Origin: Oceanimonas sp052119705
Lineage (GTDB): Bacteria; Pseudomonadota; Gammaproteobacteria; Enterobacterales; Aeromonadaceae
Reading direction: 5' to 3'
Assembly: GCF_052119705.1 (NCBI RefSeq)
Contig: NZ_JBGQOP010000007.1
Location: 79,431 to 143,430, forward strand
DNA length: 64,000 nucleotides
Made by a program: the position numbers and the translations under genes. A model generated the notes under the pieces. That model ran no database searches. It had not been told where the DNA came from and saw only the letters and a program-made list of their open reading frames with translations. Positions 50,755-59,414 of this stretch are shown here, one piece after another; position 1 is the stretch's first letter; each line of letters begins with the position of its first letter.

Positions 50755-53700
50755 ATGAAATATTTACTTGGCAAGCGGCATGCTGCTAACAAACACGCGC
50801 AGGCTCACCGGCCGCCTTGTTTATCAAAGCCTGCCTGCTTTTCGGCGCTTATGCTGCGGGTGATTTTGCTACCTGTGTTTATGATGCCTGTGTTTATGAT
50901 AGGGGTGATTGGCGGCTTGTGCGCCCTGTCTGCCCCTGCGATTGCGGCTGCTCAAGTGCCACTGGCGCATTATTTTCAAGACCACTGGACCACCCGAGAC
51001 GGCCTACCGCACAACACCATTAATGCTATTACTCAAACCTCTGAAGGATATTTGTGGTTTGCCACTTGGGAAGGTGCTGCACGCTATAACGGCCGAGAAT
51101 TTCGGGTTTTCACTCGAGGTGACGAAACCGGTTTGCCTGACTCAGGGATACGAGGCCTAACGTTAGACGGTGAAGGTATGCTGGCGGTCGGCGCTCGCGG
51201 CGGTTTAAGCCGTTATCAACATCAAACCTGGACTGCGCACCCTACTGCCAGCGCCATGATCAATCATGTGTTGCGCGATAAAGAAGGGCGCTTGTGGTTG
51301 GCTAGTGAAGGTGATGGCATTTATGTGCGCGAAGGTGATCGCACAGTGGCACATTTTGATGAGAGCAGTGGTTTACCCAGTAACGCTGTGTCGCGCTTAG
51401 TACAAGATAACGCAGGCCGAGTATGGGCAGGCACAGCACTGGGTGTGGTATGGATTGCTAATAACCAAGTACACAAGGTGAGTGCGCTACCTCACATACC
51501 TGTCTTTTCTTTATTACTCGATAATCAAGGCCGGGTGCTGATTGGCTCAGAGCAAGGGCTGTATGCCACCGAACCTGTGCCGCATCAGGCGGATCAGGCA
51601 CAGAATGGTGAGGTCAAGGTGGTGGCGCTTTATCCTGAATTAGTCACCGAGTCCATTCTCAGCTTGCTGCAAGATAATAAGCACAACCTTTGGTTGGGCA
51701 CGACTGATCGGGGCTTGATACGAATTAGCCCACAGGGACTAGAGCGCTTAGAGGTGGCACAAGGGCTGCCCGAGCAAAGAGTGGTCTCGCTGTTTCAAGA
51801 TAATGAAGACAGTATTTGGGTGGGCACCAATGGTGGCTTGATGCGTTTACGCGATGTGCCTTTTACCACAGTGACCGAAGAGCAAGGGTTGGCGGGCAAC
51901 TATGTGCGTAGCGTGTTGGCACACAGTGATGGCTCTGTGTGGGTGGGGAGCAGTACTGGGCTTACACACATTAAAGATAATGTGGCCCGCACCCTAGCCT
52001 TGGTGATGCCAGATGGCAGTACGCCTTCTGTGTTGAGCTTGGCCGAAGGCAACGCCGGTGAGCTGTGGGTCGGCACCTTCACCCATGGGTTGCTGCATCT
52101 CGTGAATGGTCAGTTAATGAACCTATACAGCAGAGCTGATGGCTTGGCTGCCAATGAAGTGCGCGCGATTTTACCGGGTAAAGATGGCGATATTTGGGTG
52201 GGCACGGCTGCAGGCTTGAGCCGCTTACATGGCAAGCGCTTTCATCATTATGGCGTTAAAGACGGTTTGCCGGGCGAGTTCATTATGAATTTGCACCAAG
52301 CGGTAAATGGCGATATTTGGGTTGGCACGGGTGTTGGGGCGGCCATTATTAATGAGCAGGGTATTAGGCCTGTGTACCTGAATAGCCAAGATGATGCGGA
52401 ATATGCTTTTGGTTTTTATTCTGAGCCCGATGGTCAGCACGTGTGGCTAGGCACAGACCGCGGCTTGCTGCGTTATCGCTATGCGGATGCCAGCTTGGCG
52501 ATAGTGGGTAAAAAGCACGGTCTACCAATAGAGAAAATTTTTCAGCCGCTCGCTGATGATCACGATGGCCTGTGGTTAACCACCAATGGCGGCGTGATCC
52601 GGCTTGAGCTTAGTGAGGCGCATCAGGTTGCGGATGGCTTGCGTACCCAGCTGGCCTTCGAGCATTTTGGTGAGGGTGATGGCATGGCGAGCAGCCAAGC
52701 CAACGGTGGATCTGGCCCTGCCGCCACGGTAACCAAGGACGGTGAAATCTGGGTTGCGACAGCGCTTGGCGTAACGCGCGTGCAGCCCAAACCTCAGCCT
52801 GAGGCGGGAAAAATTCAGTTGCCCGTGGTGTTTGAGTCGGTAGAAGTGGCAGGGGAGCCTAAGTCTATTCGCTCTGATATTGTGCTGGCGCCGGGCAGTG
52901 GTCGGCTATCTATTCATTACTCTGGCCTAGGCTTTGTGCTGCCAGAACGCATTCGCTATCGCACTCGTTTAGAGGGATTTGAGGACGATTGGATCTTACG
53001 CAACCAGCAAAAGCTGGTGGAATACACCAACTTACCGCCAGGGGATTATGTGTTTCGGGTGGCGGCGGCTTATCCCTTTGATGAGTGGGGACTGCATGAA
53101 GCCAGCCTTAATCTAACCGTGTTGCCTTTTATCTGGCAACGCCCCTTGTTCTGGCTCTTGCTGGGTACGCTAGTGCTGTTTATTTTATGGTCATTGATGC
53201 GCTTACGATTGCGATTACTTAAGGTGCAAGCGGCGAACTTAGAGCGTCAAGTCTTTGAAAAAACGCGCGAGTTACAATTACAGGCCCAAGCGTTTGCCTT
53301 GCAAGCCAGTGAAGATGCGCTGACGAGACTGCCGAACCGCCGCGCCTTTGACCACGCTTTGCAAGAAGCCTTAGCCCGTATGCAGCGCAGCCACTTGCCG
53401 TTCCACTTATTGGTCATAGATGTGGATCACTTTAAGCAGGTTAACGACCGCCATTCCCATGCGGTGGGAGATAAAGTACTGCAAATACTGGCGGATATTT
53501 TGCGCCAACAAGTCCGACTCACGGATGTGCCCGCACGATGGGGAGGCGAAGAGTTCACCATATTGCTGCCCGAAACCGATCTCAATACCAGCTTGCAGAT
53601 TGCCGAGCGCGTGCGCTTGGCGGTGCAGCATTATGATTATGCCCAGATAGCCCCTGATTTCTGTTTAACCATCAGTGTGGGCTTGGCTCAGGCTAAGGCG

Positions 53701-53838
53701 GGGATGGAGGGAACCCAACTGCTTGCCAATGCCGATCAGGCCTTGTATCAAGCCAAGCATGAGGGGCGAAATAGAGTGGTCGTGTTTGGTGCGGCCAAAA
53801 ATACAGCCGAAAATCCACTAGCAAGCGTGTCGGCATAA
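50755..53838 (+). CDS. Membrane diguanylate cyclase with periplasmic propeller (copy 2)
   Basis: A paralogue of the 46707 gene with the same domain order: hydrophobic N-terminus (about 33-65), Reg_prop repeats beginning HYFQDHWTTRDGLPHNTINAI, Y_Y_Y domain (YRTRLEGFEDDWIL), TM helix near 795-820, coiled-coil, and GGDEF with LTRLPNRRAFDHAL and GGEEF at 930-934. The RLTD I-site lies five residues upstream. 1027 residues; the extra length is a longer N-terminal leader and small inserts (QADQAQNGEV). Higher GC than copy 1. The actual start may be ATG 50851. Followed by the second M48 gene. Confidence 0.93.
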   Translation: MKYLLGKRHAANKHAQAHRPPCLSKPACFSALMLRVILLPVFMMPVFMIGVIGGLCALSAPAIAAAQVPLAHYFQDHWTTRDGLPHNTINAITQTSEGYLWFATWEGAARYNGREFRVFTRGDETGLPDSGIRGLTLDGEGMLAVGARGGLSRYQHQTWTAHPTASAMINHVLRDKEGRLWLASEGDGIYVREGDRTVAHFDESSGLPSNAVSRLVQDNAGRVWAGTALGVVWIANNQVHKVSALPHIPVFSLLLDNQGRVLIGSEQGLYATEPVPHQADQAQNGEVKVVALYPELVTESILSLLQDNKHNLWLGTTDRGLIRISPQGLERLEVAQGLPEQRVVSLFQDNEDSIWVGTNGGLMRLRDVPFTTVTEEQGLAGNYVRSVLAHSDGSVWVGSSTGLTHIKDNVARTLALVMPDGSTPSVLSLAEGNAGELWVGTFTHGLLHLVNGQLMNLYSRADGLAANEVRAILPGKDGDIWVGTAAGLSRLHGKRFHHYGVKDGLPGEFIMNLHQAVNGDIWVGTGVGAAIINEQGIRPVYLNSQDDAEYAFGFYSEPDGQHVWLGTDRGLLRYRYADASLAIVGKKHGLPIEKIFQPLADDHDGLWLTTNGGVIRLELSEAHQVADGLRTQLAFEHFGEGDGMASSQANGGSGPAATVTKDGEIWVATALGVTRVQPKPQPEAGKIQLPVVFESVEVAGEPKSIRSDIVLAPGSGRLSIHYSGLGFVLPERIRYRTRLEGFEDDWILRNQQKLVEYTNLPPGDYVFRVAAAYPFDEWGLHEASLNLTVLPFIWQRPLFWLLLGTLVLFILWSLMRLRLRLLKVQAANLERQVFEKTRELQLQAQAFALQASEDALTRLPNRRAFDHALQEALARMQRSHLPFHLLVIDVDHFKQVNDRHSHAVGDKVLQILADILRQQVRLTDVPARWGGEEFTILLPETDLNTSLQIAERVRLAVQHYDYAQIAPDFCLTISVGLAQAKAGMEGTQLLANADQALYQAKHEGRNRVVVFGAAKNTAENPLASVSA

Positions 53839-53842
53839 GCGA

Positions 53843-53886
53843 GGGTATAAGTGCAGGTATAAGTGCAGGTATAAGCGCTGACATAA
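53843..53886. repeat. 12-bp tandem repeat after propeller-GGDEF copy 2
   Basis: ATAAGTGCAGGT occurs twice in tandem, with degenerate units on both sides (GAGGGT, ATAAGCGCTGAC). Directly after the stop codon. Period 12, not 7, so separate from the heptamer arrays. Confidence 0.75.
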
Positions 53887-53970
53887 AGTGCCAATGCTAA
53901 TGATTGATTGACGACCACGTCGTTTTGCTCTTTGATACAGTCTCTGTGATACGCAAAGGGTTAATGAAAG

Positions 53971-54720
53971 ATGAAGAAAACACTGTTTGCTGCCAGCATG
54001 CTGGCCATGGGCTTAAGTGGCTGTGTGGCCGACGACGGCGGCCAATTGCTGGGGGCCGGTTTAACCGCGTTTCAAGGTCTGAGCATTAGCAAGCCTGAAC
54101 TGCAAGCTCAGGCCAGCTTAGCGGCACAAAAAATGGATGCCGAGAACAAGTTGGCGCCCGCCAATAATGCCTATAGCCAACGCTTAGCCAAGATAACGCG
54201 CGGTTTGAGCCAAATTGATGGCACGCCGCTAAACTATGGCGTTTATTTAGATAAAGAAATTAACGCCTTCGCCATGCCTGATGGCACGGTGCGCGTTTAT
54301 TCTGGTCTGATGGACGTGATGAAAGACGACGAGCTGATGGCGGTGATCGGTCACGAAATCGCGCACATTAAATATGAACACTCCCTAAGCCAATTTAAAA
54401 CCGCTTACTTAACCGCTGCTGCTCGCCAAGCCGCGTCGGCAGCCGGTGGCACTATAGGTGCGCTGGCGTCTTCTGATTATGCGGAGCTGGGTAGCCAGTT
54501 TATGGGCGCTCAGTTCTCACAAAAAGATGAACTGCAAGCCGACGTCTATGGCGTAGAAGTGTTATGCCAGCAGGGCATGGATCCTTATGCCGCTATGCGC
54601 GCCCAGCAAATTTTGCTGCAAAATTCCGGTAATGGTGGTGGCTTATTCTCTAGCCACCCTGCCAGTGATAAGCGCATCGAATTAGTGCGCGATGCCGCCG
54701 CCAATGCTAGCTGCCGTTGA
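53971..54720 (+). CDS. M48 family zinc metalloprotease lipoprotein (LoiP/YggG-like, copy 2)
   Basis: 249 residues. Lipobox LSGC (Cys18), NAFAMPDGTVRVYSGLMDVM, HEIAH with His128, Glu129 and His132, QKDELQADVYG, and GLFSSHPASDKRI. Same length and motif positions as copy 1, so the pair arose by duplication. Lies 132 bases after its own propeller-GGDEF gene, just as copy 1 does. Followed by a terminator. Confidence 0.93.
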   Translation: MKKTLFAASMLAMGLSGCVADDGGQLLGAGLTAFQGLSISKPELQAQASLAAQKMDAENKLAPANNAYSQRLAKITRGLSQIDGTPLNYGVYLDKEINAFAMPDGTVRVYSGLMDVMKDDELMAVIGHEIAHIKYEHSLSQFKTAYLTAAARQAASAAGGTIGALASSDYAELGSQFMGAQFSQKDELQADVYGVEVLCQQGMDPYAAMRAQQILLQNSGNGGGLFSSHPASDKRIELVRDAAANASCR

Positions 54721-54727
54721 TAAGCAG

Positions 54728-54769
54728 GTGAGGCGTGAAGGGTGAAGAGTGAGGCGTGAAGGGTATGAG
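54728..54769. repeat. Heptamer array after M48 copy 2
   Basis: Six units of GTGAGGC / GTGAAGG type starting seven bases after the stop codon; one of the cleanest arrays in the window. Confidence 0.92.
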
Positions 54770-54810
54770 ATAAGACCCAACAGCCAGCCTTAAGCTTGAA
54801 GTGGTAAGAT

Positions 54811-54842
54811 AAACACCGGATCCCAGATCCGGTGTTTTTGTT
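54811..54842 (+). terminator. Rho-independent terminator
   Basis: Stem ACACCGGAT / ATCCGGTGT around loop CCCAG, followed by TTTTTG. It ends the second sensor-protease transcript. Confidence 0.92.
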
Positions 54843-54914
54843 ATAGCACGACTAAGTAATGCTGCGATACTAGCGTGGATTTTGCCGTAGCTTGCGCTTA
54901 AAGATGTAAGATTT

Positions 54915-55058
54915 TTTCGCCACGGAATCCACGGAAGCACACGGACAAGAACGAATTCAAAAACGACGAGTGACTAGGCAGAACAGGGTTTTACCCTCTA
55001 GAAGCCTCTTTCGCTCTGATCACTATTTTTTCGTGGGTTTTGTGGATTCCGTGGCAAA
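54915..55058. repeat. PAL palindromic element, copy I
   Basis: Left arm TCGCCACGGAATCCACGGAA, right arm ending GTGGATTCCGTGGCAAAG; the outer 18-20 bases are near-perfect inverse complements. The core GGTAAG is replaced by GGGTTTTACCC. A weak inverse heptamer arm follows at 55093-55113. Confidence 0.85.
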
Positions 55059-55143
55059 GTAATTTTTAGTCGCTAATCTTGGCTCTTTCTTTAGCTGGTA
55101 GCTACTTGCAGCTGAAAAATGACTGATTCTTTAAAGGTTTATC

Positions 55144-56502
55144 ATGGATCTCTACCCTATTTTTTGCCGCCAGCTGCGTGATTTAACGCCGACTCATTCT
55201 TTGGTGGTGGCTTTTAGTGGCGGGCTGGATTCTACCGTCTTGTTGGCATTGGCGGCACGGTTTGCTAAAGAGCGTGGCATTAATGTTCGCGCAGTGCACA
55301 TTGCTCATGGCTTGCAAGATGCTGCCAAGGGCTGGCCGGCACATTGTGCGCAGGTGGCTAAAGACTTAGGTGTGAGTTGTGAAACCGTGGCGGTGCAGGT
55401 AGCGCTTGGCCCCAGAGTGAGCTTAGAGGCGGCGGCCAGAAAAGCCCGTTATCTGGCCTTAAGTGCGGCCATGAGCCCGAATGATATTTTATTGACCGGC
55501 CATCATCTGGACGATCAGGCAGAAACCTTGTTGCTGGCCCTAAAACGCGGCGCCGGCATTCAAGGCTTGGCGGCTATGCCGGAGCGTAAATTTTTTGGAC
55601 CCCAGCCGCATCACCAGCAATGGCGGCCGCTGTTATCTTGCTCCCGTCAGTCATTGGAAATCTATGCCAAGGCGCAAGGCTTAAGCTGGATAGAAGATCC
55701 CAGTAATAGCGATGACAAGTTTGATCGTAACTTCTTGCGTAACCGTATTTTCCCTCAGTTACTGGCGCAATGGCCCTCGTTTAATGAGACGGCGGCGCGC
55801 AGTGCCGAGCTGTGCGCCGAGCAACTGCAGTTAGGCTTAGAGCTGGCCGAGCAGGATTTACCAAACCTAAAAAATAACAGCGGCGGCCTTGAGATTGCCG
55901 GCTTGCAGGCACTGAGCGTGGCGCGCCGTCATAATGTGTTGCGCCATTGGTTGCAGTTGCAGCACTTGCATCCTAGCCGCGCTCAATTACAGGCTATCTG
56001 GCAAGAAGTGGCGCTGGCGCGAACGGATGCGACGCCTGAAGTGCGACTTGGCGAGTCGCGAATTTGTCGTTATCAAGGCGCGCTCTATGTGCCTAAACAT
56101 ACTGGCCTGCCCATTGCGTTATTACAGTTAAAAACAGATCTTTGGCAAGACGCAGGAGTAGGGCAGCTGCGCCTGAGTTGGGTTGAGCAAGAGGCGGATT
56201 TAATCGCTGAACTGGATATTAGCCAGTTGCAGTTGAGCTTTAATATCAGCGGCCTAAGAGCCCAGCCCCAAGGGCGTGCCGGCTCGCGGCCATTGAAGAA
56301 ACTCTGGCAGGAATATGCGGTGCCCACCTGGCTGCGCGCTCAAATGCCGTTGCTGTTGTTAAAGGAGAAAGAGTTAATAGGTCAAGAGCCCCAAGGCCAA
56401 GCGTTAATCGCTATCCCCGGATTATTCGTCAGCCAAGCCTTTACGGCCCAGCCAAACCAAGCAGGCTGGCGCTTAGAATGGAAAACCCAGCCGGAAGTTT
56501 GA
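55144..56502 (+). CDS. tilS: tRNA(Ile)-lysidine synthetase
   Basis: Modifies C34 of the CAU-anticodon tRNA-Ile to lysidine, so that it reads AUA. 452 residues. Seen: P-loop FSGGLDST at 24-31, AHGLQD, LTGHHLDDQAETLLLALKRGAGI, IEDPSNSDDKFDRNFLRNRIFPQL, and the C-terminal RAGSRPLKKLWQEYAVPTWLR domain. In E. coli it also follows dnaE-accA; here the sensor-protease module lies between. The last codons (PEV and stop) are inside a heptamer array. Confidence 0.96.
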   Translation: MDLYPIFCRQLRDLTPTHSLVVAFSGGLDSTVLLALAARFAKERGINVRAVHIAHGLQDAAKGWPAHCAQVAKDLGVSCETVAVQVALGPRVSLEAAARKARYLALSAAMSPNDILLTGHHLDDQAETLLLALKRGAGIQGLAAMPERKFFGPQPHHQQWRPLLSCSRQSLEIYAKAQGLSWIEDPSNSDDKFDRNFLRNRIFPQLLAQWPSFNETAARSAELCAEQLQLGLELAEQDLPNLKNNSGGLEIAGLQALSVARRHNVLRHWLQLQHLHPSRAQLQAIWQEVALARTDATPEVRLGESRICRYQGALYVPKHTGLPIALLQLKTDLWQDAGVGQLRLSWVEQEADLIAELDISQLQLSFNISGLRAQPQGRAGSRPLKKLWQEYAVPTWLRAQMPLLLLKEKELIGQEPQGQALIAIPGLFVSQAFTAQPNQAGWRLEWKTQPEV

Positions 56503-56517
56503 AGCCGAGAGCGGGAA
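56490..56517. repeat. Heptamer arm over the tilS stop codon
   Basis: GCCGGAA, GTTTGAA, GCCGAGA, GCGGGAA. The second unit spans the TGA stop. The inverse arm is at 56981-57029. Confidence 0.78.
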
Positions 56518-56532
56518 GACCAGTGATAAGAT

Positions 56533-56907
56533 TTTTGCCACGGAATCCACAGCTCTCTATTTCAAATAAGCACAGAAAAATTAAGATAAGACGGAAGAAA
56601 AGGGCTGGATTGCCGCTGCGCTCGCAAAGACAGCGGAGGACTTAATGATAACATTCTGTCGTTGCGAGGAGTGCAACGACGCGGCAATCCATGGTTGTTG
56701 TGAGTGTTGAATTTTGAGTGCGGAGTGAAAAAACTGGATTGCCGCGCTGCACTCGCAAAGACAGCAAGATCGACGAGTAACATGAGCTTTTATGGTAAGG
56801 GTTCATCTTATGAAAACGGGGATGCTTGACCCTTACCCAGTAAGTTTCTTTCACTTTCAGATCTAATCTCTATTTTTTCGTGTTCTTCTGTGGATTCCGT
56901 GGCAAAA
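56533..56907. repeat. PAL palindromic element, copy J, split by other repeats
   Basis: Left arm TTTTTGCCACGGAATCCACA, right arm ending GTGGATTCCGTGGCAAAAA, core TTATGGTAAGGG at about 56790. Between left arm and core lies about 170 bases of another family: CTGGATTGCCGC...GCAAAGACAGC at 56605-56634 and 56731-56764 with an inverse copy at 56667-56691, plus a 7-bp array at 56697-56731. Confidence 0.75.
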
Positions 56908-56980
56908 ATAGCGCTTTGGCTTATAAAAAGCCGTCATCACGAAGCAAGTTCGGTATGACGGCTATGTAGTTTTGACTTTC

Positions 56981-57029
56981 GGCTTCTAGCTTCTAGCTTC
57001 TAGCTTCTAGCTTATCGCTTCCAGCTTTT
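56981..57029. repeat. Heptamer arm over the xthA stop codon
   Basis: Seven units: GGCTTCT, three perfect AGCTTCT, AGCTTAT, CGCTTCC, AGCTTTT. The most perfect array in the window; its last unit reaches the xthA stop (minus strand). Confidence 0.92.
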
Positions 57030-57834
57030 ATGCAAACGTCGCCCAAATAGGCGCGTGATCCGAGGGCTTATCGATGCCGCGCAGTTCGTAATCGATGCCG
57101 GTTTCTACTAGCTGTTCGATTAAGGGCCGTGTGGCCAGCACCAAGTCGATGCGCAGGCCGCGGTTATCATCGAAGCCACGGCTGCGATAATCAAACCACG
57201 AATATTGCTCGGTTTGGTTCGGGTTTTGTAAGCGCCAAGTATCGGTTAAACCCCAGCTTAATAGGCGCTCCATCCATTCCCGCTCTTCCGGTAAAAATGA
57301 GCACTTACCATCGCGCAACCAACGTTTACGGTTAGGCTCGCCAATGCCAATATCTAAATCCGTGTGCGAGATATTCACATCTCCCATCACTATTACCGCT
57401 TGCTCTGGGGTGTGATACTCGGTGAGGTAAGCTTGCAAGTCTTCATAAAAACGCGCCTTGGCCGGAAACTTAGTCTCGTGCTTGCGGTTTTCACCCTGCG
57501 GAAAATAGCCATTTAAGATGGTGATTTCGCTGCCATCGGGGCGGGCGAAGCGGCACATGATCATGCGCCGCTGGGCATCTTCTTCATCACCGGGAAAGCC
57601 TTTGCGCACCTCAAGTGGGGTTTGTTTACACAACATGGCCACGCCGTAATGGGCTTTTTGACCGTGAAAGTACACCTGATAGCCCATGGCTTCGACGGCC
57701 TCTATGGGAAAAGCTTCATCGTGCACCTTAATTTCTTGCAGGCCGATCACGTCTGGCTGGTGTTTGTCGATAATGGCCTGCAATTGATGCAAACGTGCCC
57801 TAAGGCCATTGATATTAAAGGAGATAACTTTCAT
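57028..57834 (-). CDS. xthA: Exodeoxyribonuclease III
   Basis: The major AP endonuclease and 3'-5' exonuclease of base-excision repair, acting after glycosylases such as Ung. 268 residues, as in E. coli. Seen: FNINGLRARLHQL, LQEIKVHD with Glu34, YFPQGENR, GDVNISHTDLDIG, WFDYRSRGFDDNRGLRIDL, and SDHAPIWA with the catalytic His. Transcribed towards tilS. Confidence 0.97.
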   Translation of the reverse strand: MKVISFNINGLRARLHQLQAIIDKHQPDVIGLQEIKVHDEAFPIEAVEAMGYQVYFHGQKAHYGVAMLCKQTPLEVRKGFPGDEEDAQRRMIMCRFARPDGSEITILNGYFPQGENRKHETKFPAKARFYEDLQAYLTEYHTPEQAVIVMGDVNISHTDLDIGIGEPNRKRWLRDGKCSFLPEEREWMERLLSWGLTDTWRLQNPNQTEQYSWFDYRSRGFDDNRGLRIDLVLATRPLIEQLVETGIDYELRGIDKPSDHAPIWATFA

Positions 57835-58002
57835 AGCTGTGTATGCCCAATATTAAAGCCAAGAGTAAAGGCGATGTTAAATGCAAGAGTAATGCGAAGG
57901 TCACACTGAGATAACCAGAGGCACCATCTTAGCGTGTGCAGCGAGAAGGGTGAAGAGTAAGTTCGGCGCCGATCGCTATCTTTGCCCTTACTAATAAAAG
58001 CC

Positions 58003-58180
58003 CTTTCTGCAGCGAAATCCGCCAAACCCACTAAAAAATTAATATAAGAGAACATATTGCTAATGGTAAGACTAAGGCAACACACAAAATCGCCCGACGA
58101 TGTTGCTCTCTCCCTGCAAAATTTCTTTTTAGATCTAATCCCTATTTTTTTGTGGGTTTAGTGGGGTTCGTTGCGAAAAA
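58003..58180. repeat. PAL palindromic element, copy K
   Basis: Left arm CTGCAGCGAAATCCGCCAAA, right arm ending GTGGGGTTCGTTGCGAAAAA, core CTAATGGTAAGAC. Degenerate 7-bp units flank it (about 57938-57965 and 58183-58203). This copy is the uninterrupted reference for the site split in copy L. Nothing else is seen in the 506-base xthA-MFP gap. Confidence 0.78.
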
Positions 58181-58340
58181 GTCTCTAGCCGCTAGCCCTG
58201 AAGGTTTGGTTTTGAGCCAGACGCTTGGTACTGGCGCTGTTTTATGTCACAGCTTGTCACATTTTGCAGCCTACCAGACATAGTTTGCAGGCTCGAACGA
58301 GGTACACTAGGGCGAGCTTTGTATAAGGAAAAAGAAAAGC

Positions 58341-59414
58341 ATGGAATATAAGAATAATAACTTGGCTGGGTTAGGCGCTTTATGTAGCACTTTATTTAGT
58401 ACTCTTTTGAGTGCCTTATTGGGCATAGTGGTATTTTTTTCCCCCTTAACTCAAGCCCAATATAAAGCCGTGGTCACCACGGCCGACGTCACCGAGCAGC
58501 CGGTCATGGCCAGCATAGCGCTAGTGGGCACCTTAAAAGCCAAGCAACAGGTGGCCATAGCACCGCAAGTGAGCGCTCGCGTGATGCAGGTGCATTTTGA
58601 GTCTGGCCAAACGGTCAAAAAAGGCGAGATTTTACTGAGCCTAGATGACAGGGCGGCCCAGGCGCAGGTACAAGAAGCACGAGCCGCACTGCTGGACGCG
58701 CAGCGCATTTTCAAAAACTATAACGCCCTGTTACAGCGTCAAGCCGTCACCCAAGCCGAGCTTGATGGCCAAAAAGCCGCGGTGGCCTTGGCTGAGGCCC
58801 AGTTAGCGGCGGCGCGTGTGCAAGTCTCTTATCTCACCCTGCATGCGCCTTTTAGTGGTGTGATGGGCTTGAGCGATGTGGCGTCCGGCGCCTTGTTAGC
58901 AGCCAATGAGCCGGTGGCGGACTTATTAGATATCAGTCAATTAAAGCTGGATGTGCCGCTGCCGGAAAAATATATCAGTGCGGTAAAAGTGGGCGAGACG
59001 CTCACCGCCTTTAGCGATGCTTACGGCGAGCAGCCTTTTAGCGGCAAGTTGGCGGTGATGGCACCCAGTGTGAACAGCGAAAATTTAAATACCACTGTGC
59101 GTTTGCTGTTTGATAATTCGTTGCCTGATAAGCAGTTGGTGCCCGGCATGCTGATGCGAGTCTCGCTGACCATAGATAACAGTGTGCAATTGGCGATTCC
59201 GGTGCAAAGCCTGCTTTACGCTGGCCAACAGCGTTATGTGTATGTGGTAGACGGCGAAAACAAAGTGAGCCGCCGTGATGTGACTATTGGCCGCAATATG
59301 GGCGAGCAGGTCACCATAGTGGATGGCCTTAAGGCCGGCGAGCGGGTGATAAGCGCCGGTGCCGTAAAAGTGCGAGAGGGCAGTGTGGTTGAGGTATTAG
59401 ATGAAACTCTCTGA
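58341..59414 (+). CDS. RND efflux membrane-fusion protein
   Basis: The periplasmic adaptor that joins an RND pump to a TolC-type channel. 357 residues: hydrophobic signal region to about residue 40, barrel-sandwich/lipoyl half motifs (PQVSARVMQVHFESGQTVKKGEILLSLDD), an alpha-hairpin (about 100-150), LHAPFSGVMGLSDVASG, and beta-barrel and membrane-proximal domains (PVQSLLYAGQQRYVYVV). AAGGA-rich ribosome site. Overlaps the pump gene by 14 bases. The substrate cannot be predicted, and no outer-membrane channel gene lies in the window. Confidence 0.93.
   Translation: MEYKNNNLAGLGALCSTLFSTLLSALLGIVVFFSPLTQAQYKAVVTTADVTEQPVMASIALVGTLKAKQQVAIAPQVSARVMQVHFESGQTVKKGEILLSLDDRAAQAQVQEARAALLDAQRIFKNYNALLQRQAVTQAELDGQKAAVALAEAQLAAARVQVSYLTLHAPFSGVMGLSDVASGALLAANEPVADLLDISQLKLDVPLPEKYISAVKVGETLTAFSDAYGEQPFSGKLAVMAPSVNSENLNTTVRLLFDNSLPDKQLVPGMLMRVSLTIDNSVQLAIPVQSLLYAGQQRYVYVVDGENKVSRRDVTIGRNMGEQVTIVDGLKAGERVISAGAVKVREGSVVEVLDETL

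Noticed and set aside
53904..54089. 61-codon frame overlapping the second M48 gene start
   Set aside because: Out of frame with the lipoprotein gene, which has a clear lipobox and family match from 53971.
56981..57029. CRISPR or tandem-repeat array
   Set aside because: Units are 7 bp without spacers; this is a heptamer array, and no cas gene is present in the window.
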